From: Tetrahymena elliotti 4EA
Taxonomy: Eukaryota; Ciliophora; Oligohymenophorea; Hymenostomatida; Tetrahymenidae
NCBI GenBank assembly: GCA_000231825.2
Contig: JH720295.1
Location: 1,392,771 to 1,456,770, forward strand
Length of the DNA stretch: 64,000 nucleotides
Direction: 5' to 3'
Both the position numbers and the translations under genes were made by a program. Position 1 is the stretch's first letter. Each line of letters starts with the position of its first letter. Positions 23,488 through 35,900 of the stretch are shown here, piece after piece. The notes below the pieces were generated by a model. It ran no database searches and was not told the DNA's origin. It saw only the letters and a list, made by a program, of their open reading frames with translations.

Positions 23488-24392
23488 AAATAACTTATAT
23501 ATATATATTACGCGTTTCATAAATTTTGTGTCACACCCTTTTTTTCTTATAATTTATTTCATTAGGAAAATGCTTTTTTGAATGTTTTAGAATCTTTAAA
23601 AATATATTTGAACATATTTGTGAATATATGTTTATATTTATGATGCACACTATTTAAATTTAACAATTTAATGGATTTAGGAAATACTTTAAATGTTTAG
23701 ATTTTATAGCTGTTAAACTATTATCTTTCAATTTTCAAATAAGAGATTTTGATTAAAATTCAGAGAAAATAGATTTTACAAGCGTAAATTAATCAAAGAA
23801 ATAGGTTTTGAATATTTTTCAAGGTTATTAGAGAATCACTTTTAGTCTATTTATTAAATATAAAAGATTTAGATTAATTTAATTATTCTTTTACTGTAAA
23901 AGATTTAGGTTAATATAATTATGATATGTTGCTTATAGTAATAATTCTTTTACTGCAGTAATGACTCTATTTTTTGAGTGTCGTCAATACTTCCCTGATC
24001 TTAACAAGTGCTCAATCTGTCACTAATTAGGCTTTTTCAAATTTTTTAAAATAGATATATTATTTTTAACTAAAAAAAGTTATTTTATTACTTAATTCGA
24101 ATTTAGATATCTAAGCTTTTTATAAACACTAATATATTCTATGAATTAAATAACGGATTTATTAGGTATGATATGGTATTTGATAATAGAATCTAAAAAA
24201 ATAAATTATGGAAGATTTTGAGAAAATAAAAAAATTTGTTTTTAATGTTGAAAAGGATTTTACTTATTCAATAAGTATTGACAAACAAAGATATAAACAC
24301 ACAACACAACACAAATAATAACTAATAATCTAATTAATTAATTAAATTATCATAATTATCCCAAATAGCTTTTTTCATTTTTATTAGAATAA
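23488..24392. other. Intergenic, nothing recognised
   Basis: 0.9 kb spacer. Contains a near-repeat of the phrase AAAGATTTAG(A/G)TTAAT around 23865-23915 but no supported gene. A short tandem ACACAACACAACACAA lies at 24300-24315, just upstream of the isomerase gene. Confidence 0.5.
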
Positions 24393-25458
24393 ATGGAATT
24401 AAATCCTGATAAACTCAAACAAGAAGCCTTAGAAGAACAGAGCGTTCTAAAAGAAATTAGTTAGGATGGCATAATGGTGATTACATTAAATAAGCCTAAG
24501 AAATATAACAGTTTCACTATAGGAATGTATTATATAATTATTGATTACTTAAAGGAAGCAAATTCTGATGCTAAAGTGAAAACTATTATTTTAAGAGGTG
24601 TTTATATTATTCATTCATTCATTTATTCAGTTAATCAATTTATTACTTTATTATTTTGTTGAACTTATGTTAATTTAGCTTTTTTAAAAAATATTTTAGG
24701 AAATGGAAAGAATTTTTCAAGTGGAAACGATTTATCAAACTTTATTCATTTTGCAGGAGATAGAGAAGTAATTATTACAAAATCTACCTAAATATGTTAA
24801 TAGTGAAGTTTAACTGAATTTTTTAAAATAAATAGTTTTAAATTAAAGGTGCTTAGTTTTTTGGAGATGATTTAATGAAGGTATTTTGTGCTGCATTTAT
24901 TGATTGTATTAAGCCAATTATAGCAGTTGTTTAAGGTTCTGTTATTGGTGTTGCTTTTACTCTATTAATGTTATGTGATGAAGTATATTCAACTGAAGAT
25001 GCCTACTTTTAAGCACCTTTGGTAAAGTTGGCATAAGTAATTTTTAATCTAAATGAATTTAAGATTTATTTATTAACTTGTTTCTTTATTCAAAAAAGGG
25101 ACCTGAAATGTGTTCTTCATATACCTTTCCCAAAATTTTTGGTTACTAAAGAGCTTTTGAAATATTAGTAGGAGCTAAGACTCTTAAATCTAAAGAATTA
25201 CTTGATTACAAAGTTGCTAATCAAGTATTTAAAACTTATGATGAAACTTTACAGTTTGCTTAATCTAGAGCTAAAGAATTCTGTGAGCTCGATTAAGAAA
25301 GTGTTATTCAAGCCAAATCTCTCATGAGATGGGATAAGGATATTCTTCATAAAATTAACATTTAAGAATCTAGAAATCTCATAAACAGATGGTCAAGTGA
25401 AAACTTAATTGAAGTCATCATGAATTTTTTCTCAAGAAAATAAAATTCAAAGCTTTGA
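24393..25458 (+). CDS. Peroxisomal enoyl-CoA delta isomerase (ECI2-like) with C-terminal SKL
   Basis: Crotonase-fold enzyme, about 270 residues, that moves the double bond of 3-enoyl-CoAs so unsaturated fatty acids can enter beta-oxidation. Exons: 24393-24597, 24700-24767, 24857-25036 and 25099-25458. Motifs: GIMVITLNKPKKYNSF, RGNGKNFSSGNDLSNF (oxyanion hole), KPIIAVVQGSVIGVAFTLLM, and SSYTFPKIFGYQRAFEIL (the ECI2-type segment that bears the active-site region). The protein ends NFFSRKQNSKL, and SKL is the canonical type 1 peroxisome signal. The second intron is ambiguous: ending exon 2 at 24795 and starting exon 3 at 24849 also keeps the frame and adds about 12 residues. Human ECI2 carries an extra N-terminal ACBP domain; none is visible here. 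No mitochondrial presequence. Confidence 0.9.
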
Positions 25459-26511
25459 GAGATTAATTAATTAATTCAGAGATATTATTTTAATTAGAAA
25501 ATCTAAAATAAATTTTTTATTGCTTTTGCCTATCTTAGATGGAAGTAATCAATAAAATCTTTTATATATTTAACGAATTCAATTTATATTTTTTTACTGT
25601 GTATCTATTTATCCATAATTTTAACTTGAGATTTATTGCTGCTAACTAACTATGAGACCATTAAATAAATAGCAATTTTATAAAAATAGGCTTTTTCAAT
25701 TTAAATTCTTCAAATTCAGGTTTTTTTTTAAATTAGGTTGTTAGGATTTCCTTAAAACTTGTTTATATTTTTTCTTTTACATGAATAAACTAAATAAAAT
25801 ATGTTTTTCAGTAAAAAAACGATAGATTTGGATAGTCAAATAAATGAAAATTTAGTAAAATTTGATCACTACTACATTTGTTAATTTTTAATTGAGAGAT
25901 TTTTTTTTTGAAAAAGAGAAAGAAACCATTTAAATTATTGTCCATACAAAGGTACATTAAATTTTTATATTTAATAGATTTATTGCAGATAAATAATTAT
26001 TTAATCCAAAGATTATTTATTATGATCTATTTTAAGCTGATTGATAATAGATAAATTAATATACAATAAATCATTATTTTATAAAAAGGGTACTAGAAAT
26101 AATTTTAATCTATTTAAGTTAATATATGTTAATATTTGTTTTTGTGTCTTTTATTGTATAATTTTATAAATTTAATGATTCACATTTATTTTAAAATGAT
26201 TAATTTACAATAAATAACTTTAAATATTGAAAAGATATTAATGAAAATAAAAAAATTTAGTTTTTTAACTAATAAAAATGATTAAACTAGAATTAATTTA
26301 GGTACTAAATGAATTTAATAATGAAATAAAATTATTTACTATTTAATATTTAATATATTGTGAGTTATCTGATGTTATAAGTTTTTTTGCTTAAAAAGAG
26401 ATGTAAATATTTATTTAGAGAGTATCTATATCTATTTATCTATCAAGTTATCTAGCTAGCTAGATAGCTAGCTTGCTTGATTGGTTGGTTGGTTAGATAT
26501 TTAGTTTTTAC
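25459..26511. other. Intergenic between convergent genes
   Basis: 1 kb between the 3' ends of the isomerase (+) and the unknown minus-strand gene. Only AT-rich sequence plus the CTAG-type repeat listed separately near 26451. Confidence 0.55.
26451..26496. repeat. CTAG palindromic and TTGG tandem repeat
   Basis: TCTAGCTAGCTAGATAGCTAGC (22 nt, largely self-complementary) is followed by TTGCTTGATTGGTTGGTTGG. It lies just beyond the 3' end of the minus-strand gene at 26512 and could fold into a hairpin; it may equally be simple-repeat slippage. Confidence 0.7.
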
Positions 26512-27276
26512 TCAAATTGGTTCATCGTAATCATCAATTTATTCATTGTCATTTTATTACATTTAATAATTATCATCGTTTTAATTGATATCCATAACGT
26601 CCTCTTAGTATTCATCTTGTAGGACCACGTTATCATTTTCATCATTTTATATATACTCTACATTCTGTTCTTAACCTTCATCTTACATTAATTGCTAATC
26701 TATTTGTGTTTAAAAGTTTTCTTCTAAGCTCATTCTTTGCTAAATAATGGATCTCAAATCAGTTTTCTTTTTAATTCCTTCTAACAAATTATCAATACTG
26801 CTGTTATATAATTTATTGTTCCTATGATATATATTCAAGAAATTCTCTCCAACTTTTTCATTAAGCGGTTGATTGATTTTATTTTGCAAAAATTGATTTG
26901 CTTCCTAGTTCAAATCAACCAATACATCATTGTGTTTAGTTACAAATGGGTTTCTTTCATACCCCTAAAAGTGTTCACATGCAATCTAAAATCCATCCAA
27001 TTTTTCTAAAAATGTCTAATTGTTTTTTGGGTCATCTGAAATCATTTCTTTCTAAAAAATCTCCAACAAATTCTTCGAAATCAAATTTAAATTATTCATA
27101 AGCTATTTCATTTGCTCATCACTAATGGTCTTTGAGTTAGTCTGCTATGTCATTAAATTTACACTATTATTAACTTGTTCTATCTTTCCCTGTATTCCTT
27201 TTCTAACTTTGTCACTTAACTTGCTCTTAAGGACTTCTTAAAACTACTTGAAATTTTGATTTAAGTCTTATTCCAT
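26512..27276 (-). CDS. Unknown protein with acidic C-terminal tail
   Basis: Single exon, 254 residues, MEQDLNQNFKQFQEVLKSKL to DDYDEPI then TGA. I do not recognise the family. The first two thirds look helical: repeated polar/hydrophobic spacing with segments such as EQMKQLMNNLNLISKNLLEI, ANQFLQNKINQPLNEKVGEN and IDNLLEGIKKKTDLRSI. The last 70 residues are dominated by D, E, N and Q (for example QNDENDNVVLQDEYQEDVMD). No signal peptide or membrane segment. About 25 in-frame TAA/TAG codons are bypassed while TGA is avoided for 254 codons, and charged, balanced composition supports real coding. Probably cytosolic or nuclear. It converges with the isomerase gene. Confidence 0.75.
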
Positions 27277-28032
27277 TTAATTTGTATTATCACTTTTTAT
27301 GGTTTAAAAAATCTATTAGTATTTTTATATTTGAAATAAATTATCACAAAAATTTTTTTTAACATAAACAATTAAATTGATTAAGATATTTTAGATATAT
27401 TTATCAAATTAGAAAATTCATTCATATCGTATATTATTAAGGTAGAATAAAGCGAGGGAGGCCTGTCATTAGCTAGCTTTAAAGAAATCTATTAAATTTA
27501 TTAATAACTTATTATTGAAGAACTTCATAAAAAAATGAATTTGAGCTAAGCTTTCCTGAAAACATTTAACATAGAAAAAACTAACAAAAATTTTAGAATC
27601 ATAAACTCTATTTCTTCAAAAATTATTTTAATTGTTTTTTAATTTATTTTGGTGGATATTTTTATTCATCAAACACAAGGAAGGAAGATGTGGACATATG
27701 TAATTGAATATTTTTATTAAAAAAAATACTTTGATTTATTTATGAAGTAAAAGAAATTTAGCTTTGTTTCCTATTTATTGATCTACTCATTCTAATCATC
27801 GCTCAAAATCATTTTTAATTTGTTTCATTTATTTTATATTATATAAAAAATTGAAATAGTAAGTAACCCAGATACTTTTGAATCAAGAATAATTAAATGA
27901 TAATAATAGTCTATATTGAAAATTATTTTAAAAAGAAATAATATGAAGAGAGAAACCATCCATTAATGTTTTGTATTTTTAATTTTATATTTGTTTATTT
28001 ATAACAGATATAAATAATAAATTATTTATTTT
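27277..28032. other. Intergenic, nothing recognised
   Basis: Spacer between two minus-strand genes, holding the upstream region of the 26512-27276 gene. A short GC-richer patch at 27455-27470 (CGAGGGAGGCCTGTC) stands out, without a recognisable fold or frame. Confidence 0.5.
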
Positions 28033-28799
28033 TCAGTTAGTTTTAGTAGGCTCTTTTGGTTTATCGTTTCTAAAGCTTGTTGTGAAGGCCTAAATAGTAC
28101 TTTTTAATCCATATCCCCAATTACTGTCGTCTATTGGTGGTCTCCAACCATAAGTTTAGCTGCTGTTAAGATAATAAAAATAAAATTAACATTTATCTAT
28201 TTATTGGGTTTATTAATGAATTTTCATAAATTGATTGCTCTAAAAAAATATAAACAAAAATCTGAATAATTATTTTTAGATTTTTATCAATCAATTTACT
28301 GTGTGACTGGATGCTTTAAAGTCTTTTAAGCAAGAAAAACATCATCATTCTTATTTTTATGAGGGCAAAAACTAGCGTCTTTTTTGCATTTTTGGCAATA
28401 ATCATTATCAATTAAACCAAGTTAATCTAAAGGATGCTTTTATTTATTTAGATGAATGAGTAAATAAATATTTTGATTAAGAATTAAACTTTTACTTTAA
28501 ATTAGACTGAAGTTTAATTTCCAGATTCTGCATCTTTTTTCATTAAACCCAAATAATTGTTGTTAACTGTAAAATATGGATCCAATCTTTCAATGTCTTA
28601 TTAAGTTTTATTGTGAAGAATTCTCTTTTCTTTCTGATGTTTAAAAAATGAATTATATTAATTTCTGATTTCAACAACTATCTATCAATGGTTAATATTT
28701 TTAATTTACAGTCAATTGTTATCTATATGTTTCAGTTTACTAGGTATTTTCGTATTTGCTACGATCATTATGAACAACCTTCTTATCGTCCTTTCCCAT
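28033..28799 (-). CDS. Small unknown protein with YGWRPP motif and cysteine cluster
   Basis: 164 residues from exons 28710-28799, 28496-28633, 28300-28436 and 28033-28162 (read right to left; phases 0, 0, 2). Start MGKDDKKVVHNDRSKYEN. Middle part PYFTVNNNYLGLMKKDA; then DNDYCQKCKKDASFCPHKN, a C-x2-C-x6-C cluster that may bind a metal; the C-terminus contains THSQTYGWRPPIDDSNWGYG and a basic end. I do not recognise the family. Short, basic, proline/glycine/tryptophan-patterned proteins of this type are common among axonemal microtubule inner proteins, so a ciliary role is a guess worth testing, no more. All four exons keep frame with canonical GT-AG borders, which supports the model strongly. 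Confidence 0.75.
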
Positions 28800-29640
28800 G
28801 GCTTTAAACTTATTCCTTCTTGTTTTTAAATTTGTCTATCTGCTTATGAATAAATCTATAGATCTATCTATTTAATTTTTGTTTAGAGATTAAATGAATA
28901 ATCAATAATTTACAACTAAATAATTAAATAATAACTAACAAGCTATTTTGCAAATAATTTATTTATTGTGAAACTAATAAAAAATAATGAAATTTATAAC
29001 TTAAAGTTTCTTTTTTCTTTTATTGTGTTTGTTTTGTTACCTTCCAATTCAATAAAAATTGATCATACATATTAATAGAATATTAACTATTTATTATTCT
29101 TTCTATTATTTTTGGCAAAAAAAAATCAAAACAATCATCTCATCAGTAATTGTTAGAATTATTCATTCATTCATTTAACAAACAAACAAACAAATAGAAA
29201 TTATTTTTAATTTTTATTTATTTTCAACAAAAAAATTATTTTGAATTTATTCAAATTTTTTAACTAAAAATCTGAAATAACATATGAAAAAAGTATTATA
29301 AAATGAAGGTTTTATATTGATAATTTAAGTAGAAATTCAATTCATAATTTTTGTCATTTTAAAAAGTAGTTTTAAAGATGAAAGGTAATTTCCAAAAAAA
29401 TCATATTATGGATGAATTATTGAAAATTTAAATGAAAAATGATTTTTATGAATTGAATTGCTGAAAAAGATTGAAAGATTTGTAAAAATTGAATGAATGT
29501 GTTTGATTGTTTTACGTGTTTGTTAAATGAATAATTGAGAGTCTTAAAAACTAATTATTAAATTAATAAGTATTAATTTGAATAAGGAGAATATCCAAAA
29601 TAGAAAAATCAAAAGGAAGGACCAACAAATAAACATATAG
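28800..29640. other. Intergenic between divergent genes
   Basis: Shared upstream region of the YGWRPP protein (-) and SPCS2 (+). AT-rich; short tandem ATTCATTC and CAAACAAACAAACAAA near 29160-29195. No gene supported. Confidence 0.55.
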
Positions 29641-30539
29641 ATGACTAAGAAAGTTTAAGGTTAGATAAATGTTTTATAGATAAGTGATTCTAATTGAAAT
29701 AAATTTAATAATAAAAAGAATATAGAACCGAAAATAAGTATGATCCCTATTTAATCAGAGATACTGTCAATACTTATATTGAAAGTGTAATAATTAACAT
29801 CATGCATATTTGAGGCAAAAAATATCTAAATTAGCTTTTTATTATTTCAAATAGCTTCTTGAAAACAATGAAAAGAAAAATTACACTTTTTCAAATAAGT
29901 TCTTAGACGTTAAGGTTATTTAATAAATTATAAAATGCTTTCCGTGATTACATTGTGTCTAATCTATTTTTTAATATGAATATAGATTGTATTAGGTTTT
30001 TTAATTTTGGCAGTCATTTTGGTATCTCATTACTACCCTCTCCCATTCCCTAAAAATATTTACGTATTAATCGCTTGCGTTACAGTGTAAAACAACTATT
30101 GAAAACTTGAAAATCCTAATTTGTATTTATAAAAAAAGCTATTTCATTTTGAGCAATTACTATTCACATTACGAATCCTCAGTTGAAGGAGATACCTTCG
30201 CTTTATTCTCAGAATATAAAATACCTCGCAATATGTTACGCACTGAAGAAGTTAAAGAAGAAAAGGTTTTATATAGATTTAATTCAAGCATTGAAATGCT
30301 CAGTGATGAACTTAGTCTTTCCATCTCATACTACAAAGAAAAGAATTAATTCGTATAAATTATTTTATTATATCTATCTATTTATATATTTACACTCTTT
30401 CAATATTTTTATAAAATAGATAGCTTAATAAAAAATAAAAATCTATGAATACTTTGACTAAGATGGATATCTCTGCACTGTTAAATTATCAAAACTTGTT
30501 GATAAAATGCTTTAAAACATTAAGAGCAAAGGATAATGA
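29641..30539 (+). CDS. SPCS2: Signal peptidase complex subunit 2 (SPC25 type)
   Basis: 193 residues from six exons: 29641-29659, 29719-29786, 29855-29914, 29986-30086, 30139-30352 and 30420-30539 (phases 1, 0, 0, 2, 0). SPCS2 is an ER-membrane accessory subunit of signal peptidase that helps it contact the translocon. The pattern is that of the family: N-terminal cytosolic YDPYLIRDTVNTYIESLLEN, first membrane segment IVLGFLILAVILVSHYYPLP, a short lumenal loop with FPKN, second segment YVLIACVTVYFILSNYYSHY, then a cytosolic alpha/beta domain with SISYYKEKNQF and IYEYFDQDGYL. The first exon codes only six full codons. Length is a little below the human 226. The tiny first exon is the least certain part. 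Confidence 0.88.
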
Positions 30540-32092
30540 AATAAAATATTGCTTAAATAAATGAAAACAACATTAAAAAAATAATAAATAATTATTAATT
30601 TATTAAATTTGAAATGATATTTTGTGTCAATTAAAATGTAATTTAAAATTAATTATATCTACTATTAACAAATTCATTCACATATTTTTTAACAATAATT
30701 CTCTATTTCAGTTATTTTTACTTAAAGTTCAATTTAAAATTATATTTCTTAGTTCAAAAATAATATTTTGCTAAAAATAGATTTCATTAAATTAAATTTA
30801 AATAAATCTTTCACTCTTTAATAATTTTACTTATTAATTTAACAAAAAAATATTATTATTTGTTTTAGTTGCCAAGCTTATTTTACTAATTCTGGTTCTA
30901 AAATATAATTTTATGGAATTAAATTGATTGTGTTTATTTAGTCATTCCGTTTTTGTTTTTGTCATTTTAATTTTCTAAAATTTTTATAAAAGATTTTCAA
31001 ATATGAATTTTTCAAATTTTTATCACAAATAAATTATCATCTTATAATAAATAATCATGAAAATATGGTAAATGAAAGTCTTTGTATCAAATAAATAATT
31101 TTTGGTTTTGGTCAAAAAGAATGGTCTTTTTATTTGATAAATAGGAATATTTTAAAATATGGTAATTAATTAATTCATAGAAAAAGATGCAAATTATGTG
31201 AAATAAAATTTCTTAACACCACAGAGTTAGAAAACAAAAAATTAAATTAAAATATATTTTTGTTATTTAAAATAAATAAAGAAGTAGAGATAGGTTGTTT
31301 GTTGATAAATCAAAATTTGAAATTTTAATAGATCTAATTTGATTATTTATTTATTTAATTGTTTTTTATGTTTTGAGTAAAATTTTTAATTTTTTTAAGG
31401 AATATTTTTGTTTGATTTAGAAAAAGGTATGTGTATGTAGATGTATAGTTTTATCACTGGTAAAAAAAGTATTTAGTTTGTTTAAGATTGGAGTAATTAA
31501 GTGAGACTGAATTTCTAAATATGTGTAATAAAAGGAAGGGAGAGAACATAAGTGAATGGCATATTTAGGATGATTATTCAGCTAAATGGTAAGGTTAATA
31601 ATATTTTTAATAATATTTTGATAACTAAATACATGATATATATGGATCAATCATATATAGAATGAATGAATATGAATTTACATATATTAGATAAATCAAA
31701 ACGATGATGTAAAATATAAATAAAGAAGGCTAAGTGAATTAGTATATCAAGCAAAGAAGCAATCAATTAACCAAGCAACCAAAAATTAAAGATAAAAGCT
31801 TCTAATTTATATATATATATATATATTCTTATTGAATAAGAAGTTGGTTGAAAGCATTATAAGGTGAATAAAGAAATAAAGGAAAGATCACCATAAGAAT
31901 AGCAGCTATATAGTTATATAGTTTCATTAATTAATTAAGTGACATATGTTTAAGTTTGCTCCATTAAACTGGGCTTCTTCATTCTTATTATCAAATGTGA
32001 TTTTTCATTCATTCGTTTTTTATTAGCAACTAGGTCTCACTTTATTATTTATTTAATTTAAAAGATCTTATAGCCATATTTTTAGGGATTTG
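30540..32092. other. Intergenic upstream of the VPS13 gene
   Basis: 1.5 kb AT-rich spacer between same-strand genes, so it should carry the VPS13 promoter. A (TA)n run lies at 31808-31826. No supported gene on either strand. Confidence 0.55.
31808..31826. repeat. (TA)n microsatellite
   Basis: About 19 nt of perfect alternating T and A, flanked by TCTAATT and TTCTTATTG. Confidence 0.9.
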
Positions 32093-32904
32093 ATGAAAAA
32101 TAGGTCAGTTTGGGTTTGTGGCAAGGTATTTTGCAATTATTTTAAAGATAACTAAATTCAATACAATTTAGCCAAGTTTTTTAGTAGCATGAGAGTAAGT
32201 ATATTACTAATTTTAAAAGGGGAAATCGAACTTAACAATTTGGAGTTAAAGCCAGACGTTCTAGTCATGTTAGATATTGATTTAGAAATCCTAAACAATA
32301 AGATCGAAAAAGTAGTTATTAAAATACCTTGGAAGAATTTAAGGACAGAAGTAAATCATTATTTTTAAGCCAATTAGTTAAATGAATAGCTATAAAAGAA
32401 CAAAAAAAGATCGTTTCTCAACTTAATACTGTTTTTTTGGTTATAATTTAGCCCATAGTCATTAGCATAGAGGGATTTTGTTTAAGTTTGAAATAATGTT
32501 ATTAGCAAAATGAAAAAGAAGCCACAGAAAATTTGCAAAAATTACAAAAATTAAAGGAAATAGCGCTGTAGAAATTTGACAAGGAATTACAAGAAAGGAA
32601 AAATCAACAATAAAAGCAATAGAAAGAATAAAAATAGGGATTTTTTGTGAGTAAATTAAAGGACATGTTAAACAACTTGCAAGTTAGATTAAAAAATGCT
32701 AAATTCAGCTACACAAGGCAAATTAACGATTTCGAAATAGCTAAAGTAGGTATTTAACTTAATGAAGTTGTCTTGCAGTGTATGAATGAAAAAAAACTTG
32801 TTTAAAACACACTTGAGTTAGGATACATATTCAAGTAGATATCAATTACAGGCTTATAAGTCTATTTTGATTTCTACGAACAATCACAATTTGAATATTT
32901 AAAT
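32093..32904 (+). other. VPS13 chorein-type N-terminal domain (within giant gene)
   Basis: The segment from about residue 45 has the family order: GEIELNNLELKPDVLVML, then LDIDLEILNNKIEKVVIKIP, WKNLRTE, and after one intron PIVISIEGFCLSLKQ. This is the lipid-entry end of VPS13/ATG2 proteins. A Gln/Lys-rich helix follows (QERKNQQQKQQKEQKQ) and then a second strand set (VRLKNAKFSYTRQINDFEIA, GIQLNEVVLQ). Confidence 0.88.
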
Positions 32905-35900
32905 GTAAACAAACAAAATTGTTAATTTTTGATTTTCATTTAATAAAATTTAGTGAGGTTTTTACACAGAGAAAGAAAATCGTAACAAAATAAATCAACT
33001 AATTAACTAGAATCAAATTAGCCTGTCTTGATTTTTTAATTATTTTTACTGAAAATACTTTCTAGCTGTTTCACAAAATCGAAAATAAAAAATAAGAATG
33101 AATTTATTTATTTACCATCTTTTATTTAGCCTTCTTTCCTACTTTTTAATTTAGTTGATTTTTTTTGTTGATTAAACTTATCTTAATAAAAAAGCAAACA
33201 GCACCTTAATGTTGGATTATTGATTACTCATTTCTATATTGAAATTTTTCATCTCCCAAATAAAAGATATCAAAATTAATTTGATTTTTTTTATTAAACT
33301 CAAATTTTAAATTAACAATCTAACAAACAATTAATTAAATAAAGAAAAATATTCAAATAACTCTTTTTATTTAATATTCTTTTTAAATAGTTAAAGAAAA
33401 AAGAAAGCAAAGAGTTTTTAGATGAAAGTGTCTTGCATTTGGAAGACAAAAGTATATTTAAAGAAAAAGATTTCTTCTCAGAAGATATTCAAATTGTCAA
33501 AGACTTCAATATATAATGTATACTTAAGATGAAATTCCAAGATGAGTTGGAACTAGACATAGGAGTTAGCACATCTAAAATTACAGTTGTTCTTCAGCAG
33601 CAACAAATCAGAATGTTGATAAAGTTAATAAATGACTTTAAATGGTATAGAAGAGACAGACCTTTAATTAGTCCTTTGAAAGAGATATACATCAAAGAGG
33701 ACCCCGAGTAATAAAAGAAATCTAGACAATAAAGGCAAGAAGAATGTAAAAAAAGTATTTGAAAGAAATCAATCAAAAAAACATTTTAGAAAATATTTTT
33801 AGTAAAAATATGTTATGAATATCAATCTAATCTACCTATCTAATTAATTAATTTTTTAGATGGAAAGAAATTCCAGAAAATAACGCTATGGGGAAATAAA
33901 TACAAATTGGATTTTTTTTGAAAGCTGAAAAGAAAATAAAGAATTTTATCTCTGAATCTATTCTTGATTTTTACTAAGATTATTCTAAAAAATTACAAAA
34001 AATATTTCCATTTGACAATTTTGGTTTTGAAAATATCTTGTAATATTAAAAATAAGATCAATAAATTTTGTTTTTGATGCTAATTGATTACAAGGATATA
34101 AAAGTATGATGAAGCTTTTTTATATTGAGTTTAAAAATTTACTCAAAATATGAAGAAAAAGAAATATGATCAGAATCTTTTTCTTAAAGATTTTAATTGG
34201 GGTTGATTGTATTCATAAATAAGTTGCAGCTAGAAATAATAAAAAAATTTTTTTGATTGATTAATAAAATTAAAGAAGAAAATAAATGAATATTAAACAT
34301 TTTATGATTAATGAAAAATAGAGATGTTTAAAAAGGGAGTTGTTTAATGGTGGTAATATTTGAGTAAATTCTAATTCTTATTTTTTCAGATTAAATATTG
34401 ATGAAATATTGCTTTTTAAAGTAAAAAGAATTCGTGAAGAAAACAGGATCAACCAAAAAATAAAGTTTAGACACATAGATAGGATTATCAGTGATGAAGT
34501 TTACAAACGATTATACACAGCTATTTAAATAACCACTAAACCTCTTCCAAAAAAGAAAAAGGTGAATTTATCTTTTAAATTCTTAATTTAAATTTCAAAC
34601 AATTTTATAAAATAAATAGGAATTGATCAAAAAGTATGAGCATGAAAACTCATTGGCTCAAATTATTTTAATCAGATAATTTGCCTTAGAAAAGATCTCT
34701 CAAATGACAGAAGGACTCTAAAGCGAAGATAAAACTATTTAAAATAACTGCTTAGAATGGTTCAGAAAATTTGATAATACAATCCAACTTAATGTAAAGT
34801 TTTAATCAAAGAAAGAAGTTATAAAAATAAAGAATTTATCCATTTTTAGAATTTTTTTGTGTTAATATTGAATTAATTAACTATATAAATAAATAGAGCA
34901 TAAAAAGAATATCTAACGATATATCAAACAAAAAGAGTATCTACTCAGGAGAAGTTAAAGGTTCAAAAAAACATATCATTTTGAATTTAAAAATTGATAA
35001 CATTGAGATTAATGTTAATGAAAATAATATGATTTCAGATATTAAAAACTTGTATAATCAAGTTATTCTATTTAAAAAGGAGCTCAAAAAATTTCCAAAG
35101 CTTTAAAAATAAGGTAAAATTTCTTTTCTTTTAAAATCCTTTCTAAAAAATAATTTCATTTCTTAAATAGCCTCATCTAATAGTTCTATTTTCACCATTT
35201 TAATTTAATCTAATTATTAATAAAATTTAAAAAAACAAATTAAAAGGAAATGCTTTTAAATTGTTTCAAACTTATCAATTTTGTCTTTTCTTTTTCCTAA
35301 TTTGTTTTTGGAATAAATTTTAAATAGTTTTAAATCATTTGACAAAGAATTTTCTGAGCTAACTATCTCATACTAAAAATCAGTAGTAAAGGAGTAACTT
35401 GATCTAGTAGAATTTTCAAAACTCTCATAACAAAATTGACTTGAATAATTTTATTGAAAATTTGTCATAGAATGAAGAAGAATTTATTTCATTTAATTAA
35501 TAAGATGATAAATCTGAATATTTTAAGAAAAATAAAGCAAGTCCTAATAAGAAAAACTAAAATAGAAATTAGGAAAAATAAAATGAATATTTACTTAGAA
35601 TATCAATAGATACCCTCAGAGTTTAAATTGATTAGTAATAGAGTTAAAAAGTTATCAAAATTTAATTTAGAGAGCTTGAAGGAGTAGATCTACATACAAA
35701 AAATATTCATTATAGCAGATTTATTTATATTCCAAATGGCATCAAACTTTTCATTAATAGTTTGGTTGTGAAAAAATTCATTAAAGCAGATAAAAGTGAA
35801 GAATATGAAAATGTTGTTCACAATCACATCGATTTCTAAGTTGATTCTATTGATTTAATTTTTACAAAACCATTCTTCGAGCGCTGTAGAGCTCTCCATT

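Noticed and set aside
32195..32219. A 25-nt stretch in the first VPS13 exon that looks like a Paramecium-size intron (GTAAGT…CTAAT…AAAAG).
   Set aside because: Removing it breaks the frame, whereas reading through gives the expected hydrophobic strand before GEIELNNLELK; other introns here are at least 48 nt.
33594..33776. 60-codon minus-strand frame.
   Set aside because: Antisense shadow of a VPS13 exon whose + frame is continuous (ELDIGVSTSKITVVLQQQQI).
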